NCBI GenBank assembly: GCA_002399405.1 | Contig: DHDP01000022.1 | Location: forward strand, 1-48,656 | Direction: 5' to 3' | DNA length: 48,656 nt | DNA from: Treponema sp. UBA4873 | GTDB lineage: Bacteria > Spirochaetota > Spirochaetia > Treponematales > Treponemataceae | Shown here: positions 1 through 8,707 of the stretch, piece after piece | How the letters are laid out: each line of letters opens with the position of its first letter | How positions within the stretch are numbered: position 1 is the first letter of the stretch | Notes under the pieces: generated by a model | Told to the model about the DNA's origin: nothing | What the model saw: only the letters and a program-made list of their open reading frames with translations | Databases searched by the model: none | Translations under genes and position numbers: made by a program

Positions 1-53
1 TTATTTTCGGACATTTCAAACAGCGCGGACCGCACCGGGAGTTCCGCTTACGC

Positions 54-77
54 GGCGGTACGGACCGCCTTCTTTTT
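54..77 (+). terminator. Rho-independent terminator-like hairpin
   Basis: A 6-bp GC stem (GGCGGT at 54-59, ACCGCC at 64-69, 4-nt loop) is followed on the plus strand by TTCTTTTT. It probably ends a plus-strand transcript entering from outside the window. It abuts the stop codon of the minus-strand chemoreceptor gene. Confidence 0.5.
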
Positions 78-1795
78 CAGACCGGCTTGAAATCTTCATC
101 ATCCTCGAATGAAATCGCATGAGAACTTCCCGGCGCGCTTTTCATCTCTTTCACGGCAGGTTTTACTCCGGTCCCGGCGCCTGTTTCAGCATCCTTTTTT
201 AAAGACACCGGCTGTTTTTCGACGGACGACGTTCTGCGGACTTCCCCTGCACCTTTCTGCCCGGCCGCCGTTCCCTGCCCGGAATGCAGCAATGCATGAT
301 GCGATATTCCTGAAGACGCGTGCACCGAAGCAGCATGCGCTTCAACCGTTTCAGCTTTATTTCTGTAGGATTTTCCGCTGATTATGAGGTACAGGTTGTC
401 GACTATGTCGTTGAGGCTCGTCACCTGCCCCTGGAGCTCTTCGGCAGCGCCCGCCGTTTCCTCGGCGCTCGACGCGTTCGTCTGCACGACCGTGTCGAAC
501 TGAATCATCGCTTTATTCACCTGACCGATTCCCTCGTCCTGCTGGCCCGACGCAGTTTCAACTTCCTTATTCATCTCCAGAACCTTTTTCGCATTCGCCA
601 CGTCGTTTTTGAATAATTCGGACAGTTCCTTCGATATGGTCATACCGTTTTCCACGTTCTTGAGTGTTTCCTTTATCATGGAAGCGGTTTCCTTGGCTGA
701 TTCCGATGAGCGGTTCGCAAGATTTTTCACTTCGTCCGCAACGACCGCGAATCCCATGCCGGCTTCTCCCGCGCGTGCCGCTTCGACGGCCGCGTTGAGC
801 GCGAGCATGTTCGTCTGGAACGCGATGTCGTCTATGACGTCGATGACGTTTCTGATGTCTTCCGTTGATTTGGAAATATTCGTCATTGCCGAGAGCATCT
901 CGTTCATTTTTTCGGACCCGCTCTGACTCGCCTCCGACGCTTTCTCGGACAGCAGACTTGCCTGACGTGCGTTCTCCAGGTTCTGCCGTACCATGGACGA
1001 AAGTTCTTCCATGGACGACGTCGTCTCCTCGATGCTCGACGCCTGCTCCTGCGCGCCGTTCGCTATCTCCTGCGACGCGGTTGAGAGCTGCGTGCTCGAG
1101 ATGCCTATCTGTGCAGAGCTGTCGGACAGACTGTTCACTATAGTCGTCACCGGTTTCGTGATGCTCCTCGTTATCGTGATTCCGAGCGTAAGCGAGACAG
1201 TAAGTCCTATAACTATTGCCAGAATAATAATTATAACCGAAAGGGAAGAGACTTCCATGCTTGTCTTATACGTCTGTTCCGCCTGCGCAATATTGAATTG
1301 AGCGAGTTTCTCCACATCCGGATTCAGTTTGTCGTTCCGCAGAGGAGTAAGCACATCTGTTATAAGTTTCTCCGCCTCGTCATTTCTCTGAGTAATGATA
1401 AGATCAAAAAATTTCTGAGTATTTTCCGCATATTCTTCGCTGTATTTTTTTATCGTCGATGCAAGTTCTTTTTCTTCACCCGTGGACATTGTCGTTTCGT
1501 ATGCCGAAAGAGCTTTTTTCGCGGCGGCGTATGCATCAGTAAACTGATTCGAATAATTCCGTATCCCTGCGGCGGTCGTTTCCATTTGTCCGTGCAGCAG
1601 CGCGACGGCGCATGACTGCATCTGGTACTGCACCTCATCGGCGTACCGTACTCCGAGAAGATCATCCTCATACATCTCCGCGAGTTCTTTTCCGACCTGC
1701 TTTGTAGCATACAGTCCTATGCCCCCGATAACGGCAGCAATCGCCGAGATAACGACAGCCATTATAATAATCCGTGATCCGATTCCTTTCTTCAT
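77..1795 (-). CDS. Methyl-accepting chemotaxis protein
   Basis: 572 aa chemoreceptor of the inner membrane that passes ligand signals to CheA/CheW. An N-terminal membrane segment lies at about residues 8-29. It is followed by a roughly 150-residue helical periplasmic domain of the four-helix-bundle type. A second membrane segment lies at about 184-206, with a short HAMP-like linker. The cytoplasmic signalling domain contains the typical hairpin tip (DVIDDIAFQTNMLALNAAVEAARAGE) and QEQASSIEETTSSMEE-type methylation helices. The C-terminus is a long low-complexity tail ending in an acidic FEDDEDFKPV, not a classical CheR-binding pentapeptide. The start is supported by AGGAG just upstream. cheW lies immediately upstream on the same strand, so the two are probably co-transcribed. 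The ligand cannot be read from the sequence. Confidence 0.93.
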   Translation of the reverse strand: MKKGIGSRIIIMAVVISAIAAVIGGIGLYATKQVGKELAEMYEDDLLGVRYADEVQYQMQSCAVALLHGQMETTAAGIRNYSNQFTDAYAAAKKALSAYETTMSTGEEKELASTIKKYSEEYAENTQKFFDLIITQRNDEAEKLITDVLTPLRNDKLNPDVEKLAQFNIAQAEQTYKTSMEVSSLSVIIIILAIVIGLTVSLTLGITITRSITKPVTTIVNSLSDSSAQIGISSTQLSTASQEIANGAQEQASSIEETTSSMEELSSMVRQNLENARQASLLSEKASEASQSGSEKMNEMLSAMTNISKSTEDIRNVIDVIDDIAFQTNMLALNAAVEAARAGEAGMGFAVVADEVKNLANRSSESAKETASMIKETLKNVENGMTISKELSELFKNDVANAKKVLEMNKEVETASGQQDEGIGQVNKAMIQFDTVVQTNASSAEETAGAAEELQGQVTSLNDIVDNLYLIISGKSYRNKAETVEAHAASVHASSGISHHALLHSGQGTAAGQKGAGEVRRTSSVEKQPVSLKKDAETGAGTGVKPAVKEMKSAPGSSHAISFEDDEDFKPV

Positions 1796-1837
1796 ATCCG
1801 TTTTCTCCTATGCAATATTTTCTGCAGAATTCTGCTT

Positions 1838-2350
1838 CTATTTTTTCGCTTCCACCTGTACTTCCGCCGTATCCTTCACCGTGGCAAGTTCCTCTTCGTT
1901 GAGAATTCTGAGCACGTCGAGCACGATTTTCATTCCCTCCGGCGTGTCGGCCACTCCCCGTATGTACTCGCTTTTAATATGCGCGCTGACGTACGGAATT
2001 TTCGACAGCTTCTCGTCGGGAATGCTCACGACATCCTGTATCGCGTCCACAACGAGCCCCATGAGCACGTTTTCTCCCTCGTACGTAACCTCAACGACCA
2101 TGATGCACGTCCGCTTCGTGTAATCCCGGAACTTGAGCCCGAACCTGAGCCGCAGGTCTATTACCGGTATGATTTGTCCCCTCAGATTTATTACACCCCT
2201 GATGAATGCAGGTGTCCGCGGCAGCGGCGTAATCGCCGTCATGCCCATGAGTTCCTTCACTTTCAGGATATCAATACAGTAATTTTCACCGTCAAGCGTG
2301 AAGCTCAAAAAACGGGCTCCGTTCAGCAGTTTCCTCCTCGTCATTTCCAT
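1838..2350 (-). CDS. cheW: CheW chemotaxis coupling protein
   Basis: 170 aa adaptor that links chemoreceptors to the CheA kinase at the inner face of the membrane. The whole protein is one CheW domain, with the family signatures FTLDGENYCIDILKVKELMG, TPLPRTPAFIRGVINLRGQIIPVIDLR and GLVVDAIQDVVSI. The chosen ATG at 2350 (MEMTRRKLL) has GGAGG eight bases upstream; the longer open frame starting at 2377 has no such site. The chemoreceptor gene follows 42 bp downstream on the same strand, giving a receptor-adaptor pair. Confidence 0.93.
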   Translation of the reverse strand: MEMTRRKLLNGARFLSFTLDGENYCIDILKVKELMGMTAITPLPRTPAFIRGVINLRGQIIPVIDLRLRFGLKFRDYTKRTCIMVVEVTYEGENVLMGLVVDAIQDVVSIPDEKLSKIPYVSAHIKSEYIRGVADTPEGMKIVLDVLRILNEEELATVKDTAEVQVEAKK

Positions 2351-2701
2351 CTTTGATACCTCCAGGTTCGTATGCAATAATTTTTTCTGTCATTCCGCTG
2401 GCAACGCCGTATTAACCATCACATCCGTCATCCGTGGTTTCCGCCGGAATTTGTGACAGTTAATATAATCCGCTTTGAAAATGCAATCCGCCTGTTCTGA
2501 TAAATCGCGCAGAATCTCTGCTGCCCCATAAATGCCCCGATAAATTTAATATTTTGTTATATACTGTTATATGAATCAGGCTAAGGGACTTTTCCGAATC
2601 TGTCAATTTTTTACATCATTTCCGTATGCTTTTTTTAATTTTGACATCACGTTCGTGTGGACCGGACATACTTTTTACGGGTAATATGGTACCTTTTTTT
2701 T
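2351..2701. other. Intergenic region between cheW and the XRE regulator
   Basis: About 350 bp between divergent genes, AT-rich towards its right side. It should hold both divergent promoters. A TATACT box at 2560-2565 and a TTGACA at 2641-2646 are present, but neither pairs with a well-spaced partner for the downstream gene. No RNA gene or repeat was recognised. Confidence 0.4.
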
Positions 2702-3061
2702 ATGTCACTTAAAACCAGATTACGTAATATAATAAAATTTAAGGGATTACTTATGAAACAGGTAGCACGTTGTGCCGGTGTAAAAGAAAGCACATTTCTC
2801 TCGTACGTGGACGCACGCGGGCGGATTCCGCCTGCCGATGTTGCTGTACGGATAGCAAACAGTCTGGGTGTTTCTGTTGAGTATCTTGTTACGGGAGCGG
2901 ATACCCACGAAGCAGAAGCGGAAAATTTTTACCGGAAATACAAACGTTATGAAGACATACTCCGGGCATTCGACAAAGTGCCTGAATCACTATACAACCC
3001 GGCCAAAACTTCGGTTCTTATGACGCTGTACGGCTACACGTATTCCGACTGCAAAACGTAA
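2702..3061 (+). CDS. XRE-family helix-turn-helix regulator
   Basis: 119 aa when started at the ATG at 2702 (MSLKTRLRN); the open frame extends upstream to 2657 without support. Residues about 3-60 form a Cro/C1-type HTH: LRNIIKFKGLLMKQVARCAGVKESTFLSYVDARGRIPPADVAVRIANSLGVSVEYLVTG. The remaining 55 residues are a short C-terminal region of unknown role. No Shine-Dalgarno site is visible before the ATG, only a T-run, so the start is uncertain. It lies 41 bp before a membrane-protein gene that seems to have its own promoter. Target genes are unknown. Confidence 0.8.
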   Translation: MSLKTRLRNIIKFKGLLMKQVARCAGVKESTFLSYVDARGRIPPADVAVRIANSLGVSVEYLVTGADTHEAEAENFYRKYKRYEDILRAFDKVPESLYNPAKTSVLMTLYGYTYSDCKT

Positions 3062-3067
3062 AAAAAC

Positions 3068-3096
3068 TTTACTTGTACGGACTTATCCTTTATACT
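3068..3096 (+). promoter_or_regulatory. Candidate promoter of the 3103 membrane-protein gene
   Basis: TTTACT (3068-3073), 17-nt spacer, TATACT (3091-3096). The ATG at 3103 lies only 6 nt after the -10 box, so the predicted start of transcription falls on or next to the start codon. That would give a leaderless mRNA. Confidence 0.5.
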
Positions 3097-3102
3097 TTTT
3101 TT

Positions 3103-3807
3103 ATGAACGAAAAAAACACAGCTGTTTCATACTGGCGCCTCCGTCAGCTTATCGGAGTATTCGGGATATTACTTGCATTTTTATCTATTCTAACCGGTCT
3201 TCTCGGCGGCGCGGATAACCCGCCGCACTGGTGGTCATCGATAAGCGCGACGTATTATTCCAACGCCGCTCCCGTAATGGTCGGCCTGCTCGTTTGCGTG
3301 GGCATGTTTCTTACGACGTATGACGCATATGACACTGTCGACGCGGTCGTTTCAACTGTCAGCGGAATATCCTCCGTCTGCATCGCTTTTTTCCCGTGCA
3401 GACTCGAGGCGCTCGAGGGCAGCCGGGTCGGAGTTTTCCATCTGCCGGTTTCCGTCTCGCAGCCGATACACAGCATCGCAGCAGTGACGTTTTTTCTGCT
3501 GCTCGCGTGCATGTCAATTTTTCTCTTTACAAGAACGGGCGGAAACGTAACCGACCGGAAAAAAATACGCAACACAATTTACCTGATATGCGGCTGGACG
3601 ATTATTGCCGCTCTTTCCGCTGACGGAATACTCGCCGCATTGTATGCAAACAATGTCCTCGGAAACGGGAAGGGAAAGTACGCGTTCGAATATACCGCGT
3701 GGGGAATAAGTCTTGAAGCCGTCATGCTGATTGCGTTCGGCGTTTCATGGCTCACGAAGGGCGGTTTAATCAAACCTGATATGCAATCCGCTGAAAATCA
3801 TCTCTAA
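3103..3807 (+). CDS. Six-to-seven-helix membrane protein of unknown function
   Basis: 234 aa integral membrane protein. Hydrophobic segments lie near residues 15-37, 58-75, 85-103, 120-145, 160-182 and 200-220. A conserved-looking loop, ADNPPHWWSSISATYYSNAAPVMVGLL, follows the first helix. The layout resembles DUF998-type membrane proteins, but I cannot assign a function. The ATG at 3103 (MNEKNTAVSYWR) fits the promoter position; the upstream extension (MYGLILYTFF) would overlap the promoter and is rejected. No signal peptide beyond the first membrane helix is visible. Confidence 0.75.
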   Translation: MNEKNTAVSYWRLRQLIGVFGILLAFLSILTGLLGGADNPPHWWSSISATYYSNAAPVMVGLLVCVGMFLTTYDAYDTVDAVVSTVSGISSVCIAFFPCRLEALEGSRVGVFHLPVSVSQPIHSIAAVTFFLLLACMSIFLFTRTGGNVTDRKKIRNTIYLICGWTIIAALSADGILAALYANNVLGNGKGKYAFEYTAWGISLEAVMLIAFGVSWLTKGGLIKPDMQSAENHL

Positions 3808-3894
3808 AAACGGCTTCCGATAGTGGAAACTTCCTCCGCATCATGGTATACTGGGAGTAATGGGCTCAAGCCCGTTTTGGAGGTTTTTCAGAAT

Positions 3895-4557
3895 ATGGAA
3901 ATGACTGCCGGTTATAAATCGATTGATATGGACACCTGGCCCCGGAGAGAGTGCTACGACTATTATGCTACCGGTTCAAAGTGCATGTGCGCTATCAGTG
4001 CTGATATCGATGTTTCCGATTTGTACAGGAAAACTGAAACTTTGAAAAAAAATTTTGAAACTGCCGTTCTCTACGTAATCACGAGCGTATTGAACAGGCA
4101 CGAGGAATTCCGCGTCGGGTACTGCAAGGAAAACGGCCGTCTCATGATATGGGACTACATCAATCCTGTACACCGCGTGTTTCACGAAGACACAGAAACG
4201 TTTTCACGCGTATGGACAAAGTACGATACTGATTTTACAAAATTCTATGCGGCAGCCCGGAACAGTATAAAGGAAGGTCTTAAACTGAAAACCGTAAACC
4301 AGCCGGAAATCCCCGACAACAACTTCGAGATTTCTTTTATTCCGTGGCTGCATTTCTCCGCAATCAACACGAAGATGAGCGAAAGCGGCAAATACCTCGC
4401 ACCGGTAATCACGGCCGGCAAAGTGGAGGAAATCAACGGAAAATTCATGATGCCGCTCACGATGCAGATAAGCCACGCCGTGGCGGACGGATTCCACATC
4501 GCCCGCGCATTCAACGAAACGGCGGAGGAAGCAAAAAAACTCGCTGCAGCACTGTGA
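3895..4557 (+). CDS. cat: Chloramphenicol acetyltransferase-like protein (type A CAT)
   Basis: 220 aa, matching the usual length of type A CAT, a trimeric cytoplasmic enzyme that moves acetyl from acetyl-CoA to chloramphenicol. Family landmarks are TWPRRECYDYY near the N-terminus, FEISFIPWLHFSAIN in the middle, and the catalytic histidine in SHAVADGFH (His194). The classical motif reads HHAVCDGFH, so the residue before the catalytic His is Ser and the Cys is Ala. Chromosomal CAT-like enzymes of anaerobes may act on other acceptors, so resistance is not certain. The ATG at 3895 has TGGAGG 11 bases upstream. A plausible promoter (TGGAAA at 3824-3829, 17 nt, TATACT at 3847-3852) precedes it, and a strong terminator follows. 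Confidence 0.85.
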   Translation: MEMTAGYKSIDMDTWPRRECYDYYATGSKCMCAISADIDVSDLYRKTETLKKNFETAVLYVITSVLNRHEEFRVGYCKENGRLMIWDYINPVHRVFHEDTETFSRVWTKYDTDFTKFYAAARNSIKEGLKLKTVNQPEIPDNNFEISFIPWLHFSAINTKMSESGKYLAPVITAGKVEEINGKFMMPLTMQISHAVADGFHIARAFNETAEEAKKLAAAL

Positions 4558-4598
4558 AACATTCCGCGGCGGAATATTCTGCCGTTTTTCGGAACTTG

Positions 4599-4627
4599 TG
4601 CCGCACATCCCGTGCGGCATTTTTTTA
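4599..4627 (+). terminator. Terminator after cat
   Basis: Perfect stem TGCCGCAC / GTGCGGCA with a 5-nt loop followed by seven T. It separates cat from galT. Confidence 0.85.
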
Positions 4628-4657
4628 AATAAAGAATTTAATATACAGGAAGAAAAT

Positions 4658-6172
4658 ATGACAATTTACGAGAACATCGACAGACTTGTCGGATACGGAC
4701 TTACTGCTTCACTCATCACGAAAGAGGATGTCATTTACACGCAGAATAAGCTGCTCGAGCTGTTTCAGCTCGACGGATTCGAGACTGCGGAACAGGCGGA
4801 ACGAATTCCGCACGTTGAAGTTCCCGAACTTGAAGACATTCTGAGCGGACTTCTTTCATACGCCGCGGACAGGAAATTATTTACCGACGACGGCATCGTA
4901 TACCGCGATCTTTTCGACACGAAAATCATGGGGCAGCTCGTTCCTCCGCCGTCGGACGTCATAGATATTTTCCGCACCCTCTGCGAAGAGGAATCTCCCC
5001 GGAAAGCAACCGACTGGTTCTACAAATTTTCGGGCGACACCGACTACATCCGCCGGTACCGCATCTGTAAAGACCTCAAATGGAAGACGCCGACGGAATA
5101 CGGCGATCTCGACATCACGATTAACCTGTCGAAACCTGAGAAAGATCCGAAAGCCATTGCAGCCGCCCGCAGCGCAAAACAGGGCGGCTATCCGCAGTGT
5201 CTGCTCTGCAAGGAAAACGAGGGATACGCCGGCCGCGTGAATCATGCCGCGCGCCAGAATCACCGGATTATTCCGATTACGCTCAACGGAGAGACGTGGG
5301 GATTCCAGTATTCGCCGTATGTGTATTACAACGAGCACTGCATCGTATTCAATTATAAACACACGCCGATGAAAATCTGCCGCGAAACGTTCATCCGCCT
5401 GCTCGATTTCGTCGGCCAGTTTCCTCACTACACGCTCGGAAGCAACGCGGACCTGCCGATTGTCGGCGGCTCAATCCTCACGCACGACCATTTCCAGGGT
5501 GGAAACTACACGTTTCCAATGGCGAAAGCGCCTGTTGAAACGGCCGTCGTTCTCAGCGGTTTCAAAGGCGTACAGGCAGGAATCGTGCGCTGGCCCATGT
5601 CGGTCATCAGGCTCGACGCAGAAGACAGGGAAGCACTCGTAAACGCAGCCGATCATATTCTTACCGTGTGGAGAACGTATACGGATAAAGACGCGTTTAT
5701 CTTCGCCGAAACGGACGGGGAAGCGCACAACACGATTACGCCGATTGCGCGCATGAAGGACGGAAAGTTCGAACTCGACCTCGTGCTCCGCAACAACATC
5801 ACGACGCCGGAACATCCGCTCGGAGTGTATCACCCGCACGCGGAGCTGCATCATATAAAGAAGGAAAACATAGGACTGATTGAAGTGATGGGACTTGCGG
5901 TTCTTCCGTCGCGGCTCAAAAGCGAACTCGAGCTGCTCGGCGACGCTATTATTAATCACCGGGACATCGGTGCGGACGAGAGAATCGCGAAGCATGCCGA
6001 CTGGGTGAACGAATTCCTGCCGAAGTACGCGGACGTGAACAAAGACAACGTCTCCGACATACTGCGACACGAAACGGGCATCGTATTCAGCCGCGTACTT
6101 GAACACGCCGGCGTCTACAAGCGAACCGACGACGGACGCGTCGCGTTCAGGCGCTTTATAGCCGCGCTGTGA
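4658..6172 (+). CDS. galT: UTP--hexose-1-phosphate / galactose-1-phosphate uridylyltransferase, class II
   Basis: 504 aa, the usual size of the class II (Firmicutes-type) GalT, which differs from the roughly 350-residue E. coli-type enzyme. It exchanges UMP between UDP-glucose and galactose-1-phosphate in the Leloir pathway in the cytosol. The nucleotide-transfer site is seen in SNADLPIVGGSILTHDHFQGGNY, with the HDHFQ histidines at about residues 275-281. A second typical block is FIFAETDGEAHNTITPIAR. The ATG at 4658 (MTIYENIDRL) is preceded by AGGAAGA; the longer open frame from 4598 would start inside the upstream terminator. No galK or galE is adjacent. The gene converges on the dehydrogenase with 1 bp between stops. 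Confidence 0.93.
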   Translation: MTIYENIDRLVGYGLTASLITKEDVIYTQNKLLELFQLDGFETAEQAERIPHVEVPELEDILSGLLSYAADRKLFTDDGIVYRDLFDTKIMGQLVPPPSDVIDIFRTLCEEESPRKATDWFYKFSGDTDYIRRYRICKDLKWKTPTEYGDLDITINLSKPEKDPKAIAAARSAKQGGYPQCLLCKENEGYAGRVNHAARQNHRIIPITLNGETWGFQYSPYVYYNEHCIVFNYKHTPMKICRETFIRLLDFVGQFPHYTLGSNADLPIVGGSILTHDHFQGGNYTFPMAKAPVETAVVLSGFKGVQAGIVRWPMSVIRLDAEDREALVNAADHILTVWRTYTDKDAFIFAETDGEAHNTITPIARMKDGKFELDLVLRNNITTPEHPLGVYHPHAELHHIKKENIGLIEVMGLAVLPSRLKSELELLGDAIINHRDIGADERIAKHADWVNEFLPKYADVNKDNVSDILRHETGIVFSRVLEHAGVYKRTDDGRVAFRRFIAAL

Positions 6173-6173
6173 T

Positions 6174-7187
6174 TTACTCCGGCTTTACTTCGTTTTCAAG
6201 AGGCACTCCCGCTTCGAACGACTTCACGTTGCCGAGCGTCGTCTCTGCTATCGACTGAAGCGCGTTCGTCGTAAGGAACGCCTGATGGCCGGTGATGATG
6301 ACGTTCGGAAACGTCATGAGGCGCGCAAGAACGTCGTCGCGGATGACGTTGGCCGACCAGTCGTCGAAGAAGTATTTGCTTTCTTCTTCGTACACGTCGA
6401 GGGCCGCGCCGCCTATTTCCTGATGCTTGAGCGCGTGTACAAGCGCGTGCGTGTCTATGAGCGCGCCGCGTCCCGTATTGATGATGACCGCATCATGCTT
6501 CATGAGCCGCAGCGAATTCTCGTTGATGATGTGTTTCGTATCCTGCGTAAGCGGACAGTGCAGACTTACGACGTCGACAACCCTGAAGAACTGGTCGAGC
6601 GGCAGATACGTGAATCCTTTTTCATCGGCCCATTCCTTCATCGGATACGGATCGTACAGCACGACCTTCATGCCGAATCCCGAAAGAATCCCGGCCATTA
6701 TCCTTCCGATTTTGCCCGTACCGAGAATGCCGGCCGTCAATCCGCAGAGGTCGCGCCCCGTAAGACCGTTGAGCGCAAAATTACCGGTACGTGTGCGCAT
6801 ATAAGCCTGCGGTATGTGACGCGTGAGCGCCATAAGCAGTGCGACCGCGTGTTCCGCAACAGAGTGCGGAGAATATGCCGGAACGCGCACGACTTTTATG
6901 CCCGCTTCCTCCGCAGCTTTGAGGTCGACGTTGTTGTAGCCCGCGCAGCGCATCGCGATCACCTTAACGCCGCATTCCTTCAGTATGTCGATGACTTTTG
7001 CATTGAGCGTGTCGTTTACGAACGCGCATACTGCCTTATAGCCCTTCGCAGTGTATGCCGTCCGCTCGTCGAGGTGAAAGTCGAAAAAATCGATATTATA
7101 CAAAAAACGCTTGTTGGCTTCGGTAAAAGCGTCGCGGTCGTACATACGCGTGTCGTAAAAAGCGATACAAAAATCCGAATTACACAT
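6174..7187 (-). CDS. D-2-hydroxyacid (D-lactate-type) dehydrogenase
   Basis: 337 aa cytosolic NAD-dependent D-2-hydroxyacid dehydrogenase, closest in style to D-lactate dehydrogenase (pyruvate to D-lactate, regenerating NAD in fermentation). Seen motifs are the substrate-loop MRCAGYNNVDL, the Rossmann dinucleotide-binding GTGKIGRIMAGILSGFG, the catalytic-region NTGRGALIDTHALVHAL, and DVYEEE followed by ITGHQAFLT with the catalytic His. The start at 7187 (MCNSDFCIAFY) is chosen because AGGAGG lies 4-5 bases before it; the open frame extends nine codons further. It is convergent with galT and divergent from the CobW gene. Other substrates such as 2-oxoisocaproate cannot be excluded. Confidence 0.9.
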   Translation of the reverse strand: MCNSDFCIAFYDTRMYDRDAFTEANKRFLYNIDFFDFHLDERTAYTAKGYKAVCAFVNDTLNAKVIDILKECGVKVIAMRCAGYNNVDLKAAEEAGIKVVRVPAYSPHSVAEHAVALLMALTRHIPQAYMRTRTGNFALNGLTGRDLCGLTAGILGTGKIGRIMAGILSGFGMKVVLYDPYPMKEWADEKGFTYLPLDQFFRVVDVVSLHCPLTQDTKHIINENSLRLMKHDAVIINTGRGALIDTHALVHALKHQEIGGAALDVYEEESKYFFDDWSANVIRDDVLARLMTFPNVIITGHQAFLTTNALQSIAETTLGNVKSFEAGVPLENEVKPE

Positions 7188-7299
7188 ATATCCTCCTAAA
7201 GATGCAATCATCATTCCTCGATTTCAAGATACCGATTTATGCATACCGGCGGCAAGAGTACGTGCGGATTTTCTTTTTTCTAGCATTTTATTCCGCATT

Positions 7300-7327
7300 T
7301 TGATATATTTAAATCATACTATATAAA
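7300..7327 (+). promoter_or_regulatory. Candidate promoter of the CobW-family gene
   Basis: TTGATA (7300-7305), 16-nt spacer, TATAAA (7322-7327), then the Shine-Dalgarno AGAAGGAAA before the ATG at 7347. The predicted leader is short (about 13 nt). Confidence 0.5.
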
Positions 7328-7346
7328 TAACAGGTAGAAGGAAATT

Positions 7347-8474
7347 ATGGCTAAAAAACTCGTTCCTATGACCCTGCTCTGCGGATATCTTGGGGCCGGA
7401 AAAACGACACTTCTGAATAAAGTGCTTACGAATCAGAAAGGATATAAGGTTGCGGTCATCGTCAACGACATCGGCGAAGTGAACGTCGACGCAAAACTCA
7501 TCGCGGACGGCGCAAAAATCACCGATACGTCGAGCATCGTTCCGCTCACGAACGGATGCATCTGCTGCACGCTCAAGACGCAGCTCGCGCAGAACATTGA
7601 AAACCTTATAAAAAGCGGTAAGTTCGATTACATTATGATCGAAGCAAGCGGCGTCTGCGAACCTATGCCGATTGCGCAGGAGCTCGAGACGATTACGACG
7701 GGCAAACTCGACAACGTCGTCGGCGTCGTGGATGCGGCACGCATGGTGCAGGAATTCGCGGGCGGCGAAGCGCTGCTCAAAAAGGACATGAAGGAAGACG
7801 ACATTGAGTCGCTGCTCGTCCAGCAGGTTGAATTCTGCTCCACGCTCATCATCAACAAGCGCGACCTTGTCACCGACGAACAGATGAAGCAGGTGCGTGC
7901 AGTCATCACAAAGCTTCATCCAAGCGTAAAAATCATTGAAACTTCGCACGGCGACGTTCCTGTCGAAGACATCATCGGTACCGGCAGCTTCGATTTCGAG
8001 ACTGTGTACGGCAGCGCAGGCTGGTGCAAAGAGCTTGAGGAAGAGGAAGAAGAAACAGGCGAAGAACACGTCCACAAAGAGGACGGCACGGGCGGCGGCG
8101 ATGAAGACGAATACGGAATCGCATCGTTCGTGTACTACCGCAGACTGCCGTTCGACCGCGTAAAGCTCGATTCGTACGCAAGCCGCTGGCCGGCGAACAT
8201 CATCCGCTGCAAAGGCGTCATGTGGTTCGCGGATGAGCCCGATATGGCATGGGTATTCGAATCGTCGGGCCGCCAGATTCAGGCCGGCTACTCGGGACCG
8301 TGGTTAGCATCATGCTCGAAAAAAGAGCAGGAGCAGGTTCTGAAAGAGCAGCCCCAGATGAAAAAAGACTGGGACGAAAAGGTCGGCGACAGAATGGTTA
8401 AACTGTGCGTCATCGGAAAAAACATGGACCGGGAAAAAATCAGCCGGGAACTCGACGAAGTCCTGGTAAAATAG
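7347..8474 (+). CDS. CobW/G3E-family GTPase metallochaperone
   Basis: 375 aa member of the CobW/YjiA/ZNG1 branch of the G3E GTPases, cytosolic proteins that use GTP to load metal ions into client enzymes. It has Walker A GYLGAGKTT (13-21), the CxCC metal motif CICC (71-74), EASGVCEP, guanine-specificity NKRD (170-173), and a CobW C-terminal domain from about residue 255 with WPANIIRCKGVMWFA. An acidic, His-containing linker (EEEEEETGEEHVHKEDGTGG, about 231-250) resembles a metal-storage loop. G3E relatives include HypB and UreG, so a role in metal supply to the nitrogenase-like/Hyp system nearby is possible but not shown. It is monocistronic, with its own promoter and terminator. Confidence 0.9.
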   Translation: MAKKLVPMTLLCGYLGAGKTTLLNKVLTNQKGYKVAVIVNDIGEVNVDAKLIADGAKITDTSSIVPLTNGCICCTLKTQLAQNIENLIKSGKFDYIMIEASGVCEPMPIAQELETITTGKLDNVVGVVDAARMVQEFAGGEALLKKDMKEDDIESLLVQQVEFCSTLIINKRDLVTDEQMKQVRAVITKLHPSVKIIETSHGDVPVEDIIGTGSFDFETVYGSAGWCKELEEEEEETGEEHVHKEDGTGGGDEDEYGIASFVYYRRLPFDRVKLDSYASRWPANIIRCKGVMWFADEPDMAWVFESSGRQIQAGYSGPWLASCSKKEQEQVLKEQPQMKKDWDEKVGDRMVKLCVIGKNMDREKISRELDEVLVK

Positions 8475-8490
8475 GAAACGTAGTGTAAAA

Positions 8491-8528
8491 AAGGAATCTG
8501 TAATAACTTACAGGTTCCTTTTTATTTT
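8491..8528 (+). terminator. Terminator after the CobW-family gene
   Basis: 13-bp stem (8491-8503 with 8508-8520, one G-T pair) with loop TAAC followed by TTTATTTT. Confidence 0.85.
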
Positions 8529-8615
8529 AAATATAACCATTATTTTATTTAAATAATTTTTTCACCATACAGGTAGATACTTTAAATACTCACATTTTCC
8601 ACAGGTCGAAGGAGA

Positions 8616-8696
8616 ATGAATGACTGCGAGCAGCTGTGCAGCTATCATGAATGTCTCGTATTGAAAATAAAGCGAAACTTTTTTGATTTTTTATAG
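8616..8696 (+). CDS. Small ORF (26 aa) before the truncated carbohydrate-binding gene
   Basis: A possible 26-residue peptide, MNDCEQLCSYHECL..., starts at an ATG with a good GAAGGAG site 4-6 bases upstream. It stops 11 bp before the next ATG (8708). It could be a leader peptide or a remnant. No family was recognised and coding status is unproven. Confidence 0.22.
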   Translation: MNDCEQLCSYHECLVLKIKRNFFDFL

Positions 8697-8707
8697 GGGG
8701 AACAGAC

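Noticed and set aside
2571..2684. 37-codon leaderless ORF after a TATACT box upstream of the XRE gene
   Set aside because: No ribosome site, no conservation evidence and composition typical of AT-rich intergenic DNA.
3799..3811. Second copy of the palindromic element (CATCTCTAAAAAC)
   Set aside because: Only one terminus-like segment is present, without a partner repeat or target duplication.
6285..7199. Long plus-strand open frame of 304 aa
   Set aside because: It is antisense to the D-2-hydroxyacid dehydrogenase, Arg/Val-rich, with no family motif and no ribosome site.
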